From: Beauveria sp. NWAFU-1
Taxonomy: Eukaryota; Ascomycota; Sordariomycetes; Hypocreales; Cordycipitaceae
Assembly: GCA_024472245.1 (NCBI GenBank)
Contig: JANBXD010000003.1
Coordinates: forward strand, 682,001 to 746,000
Reading direction: 5' to 3'
DNA length: 64,000 nucleotides
Shown in pieces: positions 21,572 through 32,849 of the stretch. The notes below the pieces were generated by a model. The model searched no databases. It saw only the letters and a list, made by a program, of their open reading frames with translations, and had not been told where the DNA came from. How positions within the stretch are numbered: the first letter of the stretch is position 1; each line of letters starts with the position of its first letter. The translations under genes and the position numbers were made by a program.

Positions 21572-24500
21572 GTCGGGCGGTCGACTAGTGGAAAGAGCAA
21601 ACAGGGTCTGCGAGACTCGCTTCCGGTGTCAAGCAGAGGGAATATATCCGGAACTACGAGTCAATGCCTCTAAAGACGGCGTACTCGGACAGCTCCTCGG
21701 CTGGAGCAGTGGCTGCTAGGATCATAAGGAGAGTAGGATAGATTGGAGGCAGAGATCGGTGGACTGGATTTGGGTACGATTGGATAGAGACAAAAGGCAG
21801 ATAAAAAGGCGGCGTAGGCGAGGAAGCTGCCCAAAGGCAAAAGGCAAGAGGCAGAACGGTAGGTAACGAACGTCAGGAGGTCGAGATCCTCCAATGGCTA
21901 GTATATACAAGGCGGGCAGAGGGCAGAAACTAGCGAAGGTGAGCGAGCATCAAGCAGAGTTCCAAGCCGTGACAAGATCCTCCAGCAGCCGTTGCCCTTC
22001 GGCAAGAAAAGAAAAGAGAGAGAGCGAAAGAGTGGAAGGAGAAGAGGTTCAAGAAAGTCCTCTTTAATCATTTTTTTTTCTCCTCAAATAATGACTCCGG
22101 GTCAGGGGTGGAACCTCTCGGGGCGCAAAATGGGCCGCGCCGTATCGACCCCCTCCTTCAGCACAAATGCAGCTAAAAAGCACTGGCAGAAAAGGGCCCT
22201 CGCTGTGTGCGCTAGTTATTACCTTACATGGCACTACCACCAGAGCGGAAGCTAAGAGCCTCGAGAGCAGAGACGGGAGCAAAGACGGAATTCCATTGTC
22301 TGTTGGTGGGTGGTGGGTGCGAGTGCGAAGAATACCCAGTGGTGTACTTTTGCCCGTCGTGATGTGTGGTCGCCTTTCTGGCCCTGGCCGCCTTGTTTGG
22401 CCAGCGGTAGATGCAAAGTGCGATGCCTCCAAGCTCTCTGTTTATTTTGCTGCTTACCTACCTATGTATGCCTATCTAGGTATGCTATCCTCCTGTGCTG
22501 CATGGCCAGCTGTTGATACCCGTGGCCTGCCATGTTGCCTGCCATGTCGCCTGCCTGCCGGCCCGACCCAACAGCGGCCAGCCAATATCCAGCGTTGTCT
22601 GTCTCGCACGCCAAAGCCTTTTTTTCCCTCGCGCAGTCTCGCCGCTCGTTGCACACCATGTCATGTTCTGCTTCATAGCAGAGACATGCGTCGTCCCGAG
22701 AAAGCGCTTCCGATCACGTCCAATTTTCAGCTCGCTTAATTGCAAATACGTGGCATGGGTTGGACGGTCTCAAAGTTGGCCATACCCCTCCCTTCCCGCC
22801 TCCGTCTCAAACGATCCCGACTTGCTGGACCACGATTCCTGGTCCGGCCAGGCACTAGGGCTGCCTTCTTGCGACATCGATAAGCCACATGCCCGGCTGC
22901 AGCTTGCTTATATTGCAATTTAAAGAAGCGAGCCATATGCAGCACGCCCGCCAGCGTGGCTGATCGCCGTTGCCTGGCCCCGACCTCGTCGGTCCTCCGC
23001 TCACCAGGCTCTCGTTCCCCTCCGGCCACCTTGCCATGTCTCCAGAGACACCACTCACACCGAGTGGATCGCAGATGGATCACATATGAACAGCTTTGCT
23101 TGCCTGGAGGACACCATGCTTCCTTTGGCAAGCCCTCATGCACGTCTTTGTCACTCCGCTGGTGACAAAAATAGGCCACCCTTACTTAACCTTTTTGTAC
23201 AGCAAAGCACAACAAGCCGCTCGTTGAACGGCCGCTAGGGCCCTGCCACCAGCCAGACACCCGCCAGTCGCCGATAGCCTCCGGCCGTTCGTTTCCAACT
23301 CCAGACCCGCCCCCAGCAAGGCTGCTTTGCTTCGACCAATTTCACCAACTCTACCACTCTCTGTGCTCGACCTTGCCGCCGTCACAGCTGTCGCGCAGGC
23401 AACATGCACGGCTACGGAGTCTTCAGACTGTCTCGTCCTGCCTCTACCAGTATCTCAAAGCGAGGCTCCCCAACCACATCCCTGGACTGAGTTGGCATAT
23501 GCACCTGCCTGTGCATGCTGGTAATTTGCTGCACCTGCACCTGCAGGCCCGCCTGCATATGGACCGCATGGCTACGCCTGAGCCCTCAAAGAAGAGTCGA
23601 GCCTCCATCATCTGACAAGGGGCCGGTGCCCCTCCTATGCGGATTGCATCTAACAAGGACCATTGTATGGGGGCGCCTTGCAGGAAGATGGCGCTACAAT
23701 GTCAAGATGTTCTGTCGCCGACTCGCCAAGGTCGCGGCCAACGACCGTGCTTTCAAAGCCAGATTACACTGCGAGTTGGCAAACTCGCACCTCGCAACCG
23801 TGCTTCGAGCGGCTTCGAGCTCAAATGTACGCCTGTACCTCTAATATCAGTCTGACTTGTCTATACAGCCAAGCTGTGTCAACGCGCTATGACGATACTC
23901 GGCCGCACAACCTTATCAGTACTATTGATGTGTAATTGCCACAGACGGCAGTCTCGAAAGAATGTGCAGGCTACTCAAAAGCCGCGTTGAAGCTAATCCG
24001 ACTTGCTGGTTGCATGCTCATTCAGGTATCAACCCACGACCTTGGTTAATGGTCCAGTGTTTGAAGTCGGCCCTGGCTGCCTTGAAATGCCGCAAGAATG
24101 CATGACAGATCTGCGGAGAACAGGCGCCGGAAGTGCTACTCCCGCTCCTCTTCCCGTGTTTTCAAACATGTTTCTACAAGTATATTCCCGGACGACATTC
24201 TTGGCGAATTTGGCAATACTAGTACCATTCGCACGACATGGATGGTCCACAGCCAGTCAGACAAACTTTCAGGATTGAAACTCTCACCAACAACCTCGCA
24301 TAGCTCTCCGTTGTACCAGTACGCGGAAGCTCTCACAAGACCCAGCTCAGTGCATTGGGCCGAGGAAGCTTTCACCTGCGTCGGCCCCTGGCACTAGCGG
24401 CGTACAGTGTGGGCTAACGACGCGCATGGATGGCACCGACCACGCATCTGCGGTGCTTTCACAGTGATAGCTCCTAACTGGAGTTGGCAATGCGGGTGTT

Positions 24501-26849
24501 AGTCCAAGAACTCAAGGTGAGGCGCAGCTGCCCCTTACTGGTGCAGACGCCAACTGCCTGTGCAACAGTGGCATGGCTCTTCATTACCGATGAGAGATTT
24601 CGTAATGACCTGATTACGCGGGGACGAGTCTGCACCGTTGTGCGTTACGGTGATGACGATCTGCTTCAATAGACGCCTGGAGACGTACATGTTACTGTCA
24701 ACGTCGAGTGCAGCCGTGCCTTTCTGCCAAGCATAGAAACGACCCCTGCAGGCGCGCCCCGAGCTGCACACTGCTGCGACTCATACGAGCGGACCAGACT
24801 GCATTTAGAAACAACCTTGCTAATTAAAGTCGCGATTGTTGCACTAAGAAACTTTCTGCGGGATCGGTATCTTGCTAATTAGCGCGTCTGTATGGCGACG
24901 ACGAACTCGTGTTCTACTGCGCATCGAGCCCCCGAGGCAGCTATTTACATCAACGATCAAGGGGCGACTTGATTGTGAAGCAGTCAGGTGATCGAGTCAT
25001 CATGCAAGAAGACTGTAGTTTATTATAAACGCGCTACCAATGACTGCAAGCCATGGACGGAAGCGTAGCAAGGGCTATTACAGTCAGCCAATGCCTGGAC
25101 GTCGCTGAGGTTGTAACGGCAAGCAACGCTGGGTCTGGAACGACTAGTTCTATATCGTGGCTTATGGCGCTCCCACATGTCGATCAGGGACATGTGCTTT
25201 CATGTTAGGATGACCATGAGCAAATGCAACATTTCCCGTCAGGAATAATGGCTAGAGATCAGCGCCGGACAGACAAAAGGACCAGTCGGTGGGCGGCAAA
25301 CCCGGCAAACGGGAACGACGTCCAAAAGATCGAGTATCCTGGCCCTGGTTGCTGCAAGCCTCGTCTGACGACGGGCCTATTATTGGGAATAGATAGTCGG
25401 GTGCTGCAGGGGGACGGACTTACAGCATGGCAAGGCAACTCCGGAGCTATTCGCCACGAGAAATGGAGGCCCTGATGCCTATAAAGATTGATTGCAGATT
25501 TGTCGCTTCAATCAAAAGACAGCCATGAAAACCAAATAAAAAAATGTTTCGAAACGGGCACTGAAAGCGTTATTACGGGGTGGCATGAAGGACGTCCGGC
25601 ACCAGGCTGACAATTGGGTTCCCCGTTGGTGGCTTGACGCAGGGGGCCAGGGGCAGGCCGAGTCCCAGTATTAACAGAAACAAGCTGGGGCGTAACTTAT
25701 TACTACGTACTAGTTACAGGTAATGACACTGCATGCGGCGAAAAAGAGGGCAACAGGTAAAAAGGAGTGCGTGCCGGCCAAAAGCAATCAAGGTTTGATT
25801 ATCAGGACTCGTCGCCAATCTCGGGCAGAGCACTTTTTCTAGCCATTTGCCAAGGTCCGTTGTAGCTGCGATCCACGTGGCAGTGTAGTGCTCGCAACGC
25901 GTTCGGCCAATAAAGCCGGACATGCATGCTGCGAGGCGTTTGCCTTTTTACGTTCCGAGCACAAGTTGAAACAGCATCACTCATATCATGAAATGTGACT
26001 AATCCAAGGCCATCGACGTGCAGGACAGTCATTACCTGAATGTCAAAGCGGACCCCGTTTGTGGCAGGTTGACCACCAGTGGATGCATGGACACGATCGA
26101 CATGCCACGTCTCTGTTCGTTTCCAGAGCAAACATTGGCATTCTCTGCTTCAAAGGGGTGTTTATGGTATGGAAAGATGCTTGCGGTACGAAAAGGTGTT
26201 CGTGGTAGGCAAAAAGGGCAGGAAGAAAGGCTCGTGAGGTGATGACTAGCTGCAGGAACTGATGCCGGGATGGCCCGCCGCAGACCACAAAGGTATAGTC
26301 GGACTTATCCCGAGTCGTACCGACAGGCAGAGTATATGAATCTGAATCGCAGCAGAAATGCGGGTTAAAAATGTAAAATGAGGGCTAACAGGTTCGCTGA
26401 GTGGCTCGTCACTCGCAGCGGTTCTGTGTTTCATGGCGCCCCAATGCGCGTCAATGCTCGCGACCAGGCGGCAGCACATTCGGTCATGAACGGAAGAGTT
26501 CTGATGTACAGCATTGAGATTTTTCAACTTCGAGAAAGCCAAGTTGTTTTCATCTTGTATAGTTCAATCACCATGTTATAACAGTTTGAAGAGTCAATGG
26601 CGAGCTGGTGGGGGGACGTTGGCGCCAAAACGCGCAGCGACGCGCACGTGACCCGATCGCATCGCCAACACCTCACGCTGCTTGCCCAGCCATTCCTGGC
26701 GCGATGCGACGAAGCTGCCTCCTCCTCCCGTTGCGACCCGGAAGCAGCACCACTCCGCCCCGCGACCCTGTTCTAACTAGCCAGGACTTTCTATGAGCTT
26801 CTCGAGACTTTTTGGGAATTTTTTTTCGAAGGATAGTACATCGCCCACG
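21572..26849. other. 5.3-kb gene-poor region upstream of HP1
   Basis: No coding region is supported. Open frames are under about 190 codons, overlap on both strands and lack domain-like sequence or consistent splice joins. Visible local structure: GCCTGCCATG-type short repeats near 22525-22560, TACCTA-type repeats near 22455-22490, and a repeated CTTGCTAATTA at about 24817 and 24872. Base composition looks ordinary, without the strong AT skew of repeat-induced point mutation. Part must hold the HP1 promoter and the leader of the coiled-coil gene. Confidence 0.55.
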
Positions 26850-28089
26850 ATGCCCCCGGGTACGTCTTTGTTTTTTCCTTCTTTCCCTGCCGTGAGAGGT
26901 GGCTGGGGAAAAGTCAACCGCGTTTGATTGCGCCAATCGTGCGTGATTTGCGCGCGCTTCTTTTGCGCACGATTCTGGTGATTCAGTGAAGTATTTTGCT
27001 GACATTTCTTTGGGTGGGATTTCGTGTAGCGATTAGTGATGACGAGAGCTCGGATGTCGATGCCCATCTGCCCGTGGCGAGCTGGCGCGACGACGACGAC
27101 AGCGACTCCCGTCTAGCACGACGATCGGCGACCGCGGCCAAGCCACAAGCAATTGATGTCGATGTCGATGACGAGGAGGATGGGTCTGAGCCGGAAGAAA
27201 AGGCCGGCCCTGCCGAGAATGGCGATGACGAAGACGGAGACGAGGACGGAGACGCGGACGAGGAGGGCGAGGAGGACGTGTAGGTTACACGGCTGGAAGG
27301 GGCGCGTTTGCAGGTCAAAACTGACGTGCGCTATTTGCAGGTTTATCGTCGAAGCCATCAAGAAGCACATGATTGATGAAGATGTACGTGGCGACATTGC
27401 AGAACGTGGGATTCGGTCACGCAGCGTATTGTACTGACCGGGCGATGCAGGGCTCATTGAAGTTTCACGTCAAGTGGGAAGGCTATGACAAGAAGGCGGA
27501 CATGACGTGGGAGCCGGAAGAGAATCTCGAGTACGGAGCCAGCCATAACGCGAAAACGATGTCGAGTGTCCAAGTACTAACCGCGAAGGCAGGGAATCGG
27601 CCAACGAGGTGCTCGAGGAATACTTTAACCAGATCGGCGGCCGCGACAGCATCTTTCAGCAGACGGCGACGGCGGCGTCAGGCAAGAAGCGCGGACGCAA
27701 GGCGTTACGGGCGGGTGGCAGCGGTTCAGCGGATCCGACGCCGGTGAAGCGATCGCGCAAGAGCAACGGGGCGGGCCATCCGGGGGCGACATCGCCACCG
27801 GCGTCGTCGAAGCCGTGGAGCCCGCCGGCCGGCTCGTGGGAGAACGACATTGAAGCGATTGACGCGTGCCAGGACGAGGGCACAGGGCAGCTGATGGTGT
27901 ACCTGGTGTGGAAGAATGGCAAGAAGACACGGCACACGACGGGCGTCATTTACGCCAAGTGCCCGCAAAAGGTGGGTTGCTCGCGGGCGACGGACGAGAG
28001 GGAGGGAAAGTGAGATTGCTAACGATGACTCGCAGATGCTCCAATTCTATGAGCGCCACGTTAAGATTGTCAAGCCCGAGGAGTCTTGA
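26850..28089 (+). CDS. HP1: Heterochromatin protein 1 (chromo and chromo-shadow domains)
   Basis: Predicted 271 residues in six exons: 26850-26859 (10 nt), 27030-27279, 27341-27383, 27451-27530, 27593-27971 and 28036-28089. HP1 reads H3K9 methylation and recruits silencing factors including DNA methylation machinery. The start MPPAISDDES joins the tiny first exon to exon 2. An acidic Asp/Glu tract (about residues 45-86) is followed by the chromo domain: FIVEAI, FHVKWEGYDKKADMTWEP and ENLEESANEVLEEYF. F88 and the W and Y of KWEGY supply the methyl-lysine cage. A Lys/Arg/Ser hinge leads to the chromo-shadow domain (WENDIEAIDACQDE to YERHVKIVKP). An in-frame ATG at 26793 would add 19 residues. 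The exon ends 27530/27593 were set to keep phase at the chromo C-terminal helix. Confidence 0.9.
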
Positions 28090-29147
28090 TGAGCACGACA
28101 ACATGTGTACAGCACGGTGGATGGAGAAGGAGAGGAGCAGGAGCAGGACGAGGACGAGAGGGTGTTGGCTTGATTACGCATGATGTTGCTTGGCCATATA
28201 ATTCTTTTTTTTTGTACCTGTTTACTTGTGCTCCAAATTCTTGGCACTTTGCCAGCGAATTTTCTCTTCTTGACCGCTGGTTTTGAATCGCCGCTTTGAT
28301 AGTGAAGGAGTATATTCGCGGTATTGGATCGATGGATGCAAATCTCTGGGGTAGTCTGCCCTTTTATAGCTGATTTATATCTGAATGGCGTCGACGGTAG
28401 TGTTTACTAAATAAGAAGAAGAAATCTCGGATAAATACAATGCAATCTTTTGAACCTGGCTGCGAGCTATCTACCACTTGTATTAGAAAACAAAGAAGAA
28501 TGGCTGCCGAGAGACAATGTCCTTGTTCCTGGCATCTGCCCAGACCTCGGGTGCCTGAAAACCCGCCACACCCGCCCATTTCGGGTGGCGCCCCACTACC
28601 TGGGCTGGGGGGCTGGGACATTCTTTTTTTTAGCGGCCATTTTCTCTTTGAGGGGGGAGGTTGGGGCGATCCTAGTGGAAAATACAGGGACCTGTCAGGC
28701 ACAATGTAAACCCGCTGTCACACAAGCCCAGGGGGGACGTGTAACCACCAGCCTCTTATTTAAATTTGGCACTGATTCAAGGCGCAAAAGAGGTGGCGGG
28801 AAACGGCCGTATATCAACTCTTCTCTGCGCGCACATGCTGCAGGAAACATTTTCTTTCCTAACATTCCATCTCATACTTTTGATCAACGGACTCGAACAT
28901 TCCAATTGTTTTCCTCAAAATAGTAAAACGTTTTACTCTTTTTGGATCAACCAACTACAACCGTTTTTCTCCACCGCTGCCCACTTACAGCAGAGCCTCA
29001 CCACCACCACCACCATTGTATTGGGCATCAATACAAAAGTCGTCACCAGCAGCAGCGCTGAAAAGGCCACACGCACACAAAAAACACAACAACCAACCTC
29101 AAACACCGGAGCGGCTCTTTTGCCCTCCACCTCATCACACAACCAAC
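28090..29147. other. Intergenic region, no gene supported
   Basis: About 1.06 kb after HP1 on the same strand as the next candidate ORF. It has several open frames without protein character. The last 200 bp before 29148 are A/C-rich with CCACCA runs, like a fungal leader. Confidence 0.5.
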
Positions 29148-29315
29148 ATGGTGCAGCGCAACCACGTCATCGCCATCATCATTATCATCCTCTTTGCCGT
29201 CCTCGCCGGCGTCTCATTTGGCATCTGGAAGCTGATCCACATGGTCCGTCAGGGCTGGAGCGTCCAGTCGGGCTCCAGCTCCAGCTCCAGCTCCAGCCAG
29301 GAGATTGTCGACTAG
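29148..29315 (+). CDS. Candidate single-pass membrane microprotein, 55 residues
   Basis: A short ORF starting in a good fungal context (CCAACATGG). Residues 1-6 are polar and basic (MVQRNH); residues 7-30 form one strong hydrophobic helix (VIAIIIIILFAVLAGVSF, then GIWKLI). A basic cytosolic-type stretch (HMVRQGW) and a Ser run encoded by repeated AGCTCC follow, ending EIVD. The A/C-rich sequence upstream and U-rich sequence downstream fit an mRNA leader and 3' UTR. No family is recognised. Small membrane-anchored peptides are usually missed in annotation, so a real gene is plausible, but chance cannot be excluded without transcript or conservation data. Confidence 0.5.
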   Translation: MVQRNHVIAIIIIILFAVLAGVSFGIWKLIHMVRQGWSVQSGSSSSSSSSQEIVD

Positions 29316-30364
29316 TCCCCCTCCCGCCTTTTTTCTGCCGCGAACAACGCAAAGCTCACGATGAAGCCTATGCGGCAGAAGGGGGGGGGGGGGGGATTTT
29401 TTCACTTTTTTTTTTTTTTTCTTCGTTCCCAACGTTGCACAATTGGCGAGTGTGGCTTCACGAACCTGACGGCGAGAGTGCGTGTGAAATCTGCTCTCGC
29501 ACGCGCGTTGGGTACAGCAAACAAAACTGCAGCGAAAGAAAGAATGGGGAGAAAAAGACGACATGGAAACGAAAAGGACATGTTTACGAACATGAATTTG
29601 CATTTATTGGGAACATTTTACATCAGCGGCGTGTTATGGCGTTTATAAATGGGATGGAGTCATCTTTCTGGGACAAATGTCTTCATGGTCTTTGGTTTTT
29701 TATCCTTTTTCTGGGACAAATATCTTTATCGATCTTTGTTTTTTCGCTCGCCTGGATGACTATTCTTACTTGATCTTGGGAGCACTGGCGTTTTTGTCAT
29801 TTACTGCAAATATCAGCATCCAGCTTGACAAGCCCGGAAAGCATTTGGTATATAGATGGACGGAAAGAGAGCCCTCGAAAATGGCTCATGTGTAATGAAA
29901 TGAATTATATATACCCTCTCCAAACAAACGTTCAATTCTCATCTCAGTCTTTTGTTCGAGTGTCATGTTGTCGTGATCAAGTCTGTCGCGGTGGTGTGGT
30001 GGAAACCAGGATGAGATGAGGACAAGCAATGTCATGTATTGTACACGTTGAAGAGATGCAGGCTAGCATGACCGTTTTGTATTGTCTGTCAACCACGGCC
30101 GATTTGTCATCTATGTCATGCAATGCCAGTCTCTTCTAATATATGATAAAGCACAGTCCGTATACGTGGCTCCCACCCCTACTGGAACCTTGTATAAGCA
30201 ATGATGATGCTCGTCGAAGTGCTTCCATCTCCTCATTCTGCCTCGAGAGAACAAAAAAAGGTTACATGTCAATGCAATGTACCGTCCAAACCATTCGGTA
30301 TCTATCCGTAACAATTTCCCAAAACGCCCAGAACAAATGCCAAACATGGTCCTCTTCCGCTATG
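29316..30364. other. Convergent intergenic region with G and T homopolymers
   Basis: About 1.05 kb between the microprotein ORF (plus) and the 3' end of the APD1/AIM32-family gene (minus). It contains the G15 and T15 runs and AT-rich 3' UTR-like sequence. No gene is supported. Confidence 0.5.
29381..29420. repeat. G15 and T15 homopolymer runs
   Basis: Fifteen G (29381-29395) followed ten bases later by fifteen T (29406-29420), shortly after the microprotein stop. Run lengths this long are prone to polymerase slippage and sequencing error. Confidence 0.9.
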
Positions 30365-31530
30365 TCACCAGCTCATCAGCCCCTTGCATCGGTCAAAGCC
30401 CGCTCTGAGTTGACTCTCCGGCTTGACCAGCTTGCCCTTGAGGATCGTGTACCGCACGATATTCTCGCAGTCTTCCGGCCGGACCCTCGCGAGCCACATG
30501 CACTGCGCGGCGCCCATGTCCGGCGTCACGGGCGCGGCCCCGTTCTCGCCTGCCCCATTCGTCGTCGCCGCCTTTTGGTCATGATCAAAGGCGTTGGCGC
30601 GGCGGTATATCATGACATTGGCCGAGTATTTGTGGCCGCCGACGTGGTCGATAAAGTATATACCCACGCCGCCGGGCCGTTCGTCGTGCAGGTCGCGAGC
30701 TAGCCCGAGCGGGCGCAGGTGGCGCTCAAACTCCTTGCGCAGCAGCGGCGCGCTCTGGCCGCACCGGGCGTCGCGCGTCTTTTGGCTGCACAGCAGAATG
30801 ACGGCGCTGTGCGGGCAGTTGCTCGTGACGAGGTCGGGCACGGCGCCGCCGCCGGGGACCGAGTGGGGCAGGGAAAAGGGCGCCATGGGGGACCGGTTGG
30901 TGGGCGCCTTGTCGATGATGTCGGTGACGAGCTGCGAGACGTTGGCGGGCTGGACGTTGCGGACGAGGGTAAAGGCGGGGAGGAGCAGAACGGTGGTGGG
31001 CTCCGAGTAGTCGGTGGTGTCGTTGGGGGTGGGCATGTTGGACGCCGAGAGCTTCATTTTCTGGAGATGGTAAAGTGGTTAGCGGCGGGGTGTTTAGCTT
31101 GGCGCATACTGATCAAAGAAAACAGATGCGCGGTGTCAAGAAGACAAGTAGGAAGAGACGTTACCCCGTTGGCGGGCTTGGGCGCCGATTTCTCAATCGC
31201 CTCCATGACGCTGCCCTTTTCATCGGCGCTGTCGCGCACCCAGTCCGACTTGCCCGTGGCGACAATGGCGTGCGTCGCCCACTCCTTGACCTGCCCGTAG
31301 AGGTAGTCCTCGGTCTCGATCTTGAAGCCGCGCGGGTATTTTACGCTGCACCCCTCGCAATCATGCAGGCAGTCGTCGCCGTCGACCGCGGGGTCCGTCT
31401 TGGGGAAGAGCTCGTCGATGGGCGTGGCCCCGCCATCGGAACCCCGGCCGAGGACCGACGACATGAGCGACTTGAATGAGACGGCCATTTTCTGCTTGAC
31501 GGGCTTGCGACGCGTGGCTGCCGGTGCCAT
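30365..31530 (-). CDS. APD1/AIM32-family ferredoxin-like [2Fe-2S] protein
   Basis: Predicted 353 residues from exons 31530-31165 and 31060-30365 (104-bp intron). Yeast Apd1 and Aim32 are thioredoxin-fold ferredoxin-like proteins whose [2Fe-2S] cluster is held by two Cys and two His. Here CSQKTRDARC gives C213 and C222, and HVGGHK gives H261 and H265; the gaps of 9, 39 and 4 match those I recall for Apd1 (C207, C216, H255, H259). The N-terminal part also carries a Cys group (DCLHDCEGC) typical of the family. The protein ends LMSW, fitting the [LIM]-[DES]-[WF] C-terminal tripeptide known to recruit the cytosolic iron-sulfur assembly machinery. Apd1 is cytosolic and Aim32 mitochondrial; the tail favours cytosolic maturation. 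The start is the ATG of MAPAATRRK; the open frame upstream is C/T-rich leader. Confidence 0.85.
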
Positions 31531-32849
31531 CGTAAAAAGAGGGAAAAAAAAGAAGAAGGGGAAAAAAAAAGGTGGGTGCGTGGGCAGGGTAGATATAGGA
31601 AATAAACCGGCGTCTGGTCTTCCGAAGTTCCGCACCAACACACAAAGTACCCGGTCCCCCAGATTACTCTTTTGTTCCTCTTACTCTGCTTGGATTGTTA
31701 ATCGTTTTTGGTGGTCATGCGGAGAAGCGCTAAAGTGGGCTGCAGAATTGAAAAAAAGGCCCAGCCGATTACAGAAGCAAAAACGCTCGGCCGGTGGTGA
31801 TGGGACCGTGGTGGGTGCGAGAATTATCAGATCAAATAATTCCAGCCTATCAGCGTTGGCCCAACGGGTTTGGGGTGGGATGAGCGAACGAGAACGTTGG
31901 TCGGCTAATGAACCCGGGTAAGCCGCTAGGGGAGGGGTGGACGGATGAGGTCAGCGGGGATATGGAGGAGGTGATAAGAGGTCGATGTGAGTAAAATGGT
32001 TACTCAAAATGATGAGGCCAAAGGAGGAGAAAAAAAAAAGGTGTTGAGGAAAGAGGAAGAGAAGGATGCAGTAGAGATGTTTATATACTCTGACGTCGGT
32101 TTGGCCTCGATGAAAAGTCTTTAGATGTAAAAGGCAACTGCAGGTCGGACCCCGAGCCTATTGGAAAATCTCGGTCCCAATTGACACTGCGCAAAAGCCA
32201 ACTAAACACGTAATGCCATGCCCGTTGTTTGGGTGTATTTCGTTGACGCGCGCGACGACCCGTGGCAAATGGCCATCTCCGAGCCTTGAAGCCGAACTTC
32301 TCCCTTTCACCAAGTTTTACCAGTGCCCCCTCCCTCACCTTCCACCCCCCAATTGCCCGCCGCCAACGTCGGGCTGCAACCCGCCATCTCGGCCCTCCGC
32401 GTTTTGCTCCGCACTGGCGGGCGCAGCGCCGCCATCCGCCCATCCTATTCAACCAACCACTCTCTCGAGCTTACGAACCCCTCCCTTGCGGCATTGCGTC
32501 AGTTGCATTACGACATTCTTGATAGGGCCAGGTGGCGTGCCTTTCGCTTCTCGCGCCCCCACCACACCCTGTGCAGTTGCTCTTGTCCACCAAGGTTGAC
32601 GGCATGGTGCTGCCATGTGTCGTCACCGGATAAATTTGATGAGGAGTGGCACAGGTTACATGGACCACGATGGGCCGCTCTATAGGCTGCCAATGTGCTA
32701 TAGCAAAAGAAATATACGCTGTCAAAAATGTATAATGAAATGGAAGAAAAAAAGCCAGGGCAAAAGTCAGACGCTTAACTCAGTTCCAAAGAACGAAAAG
32801 TCGACAGATATAAAAGGATAAAAGAATAAAGCCACTCTCCAACACGCCC
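31531..32849. other. Intergenic region, no gene supported
   Basis: About 1.3 kb between the APD1/AIM32-family start and the 3' end of the acyltransferase, both minus. A minus-strand TATATAAA at 32079-32086 lies 550 bp above the ATG, too far to assign. Pro-rich open frames at 32213-32685 overlap each other and were not accepted. Confidence 0.5.
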
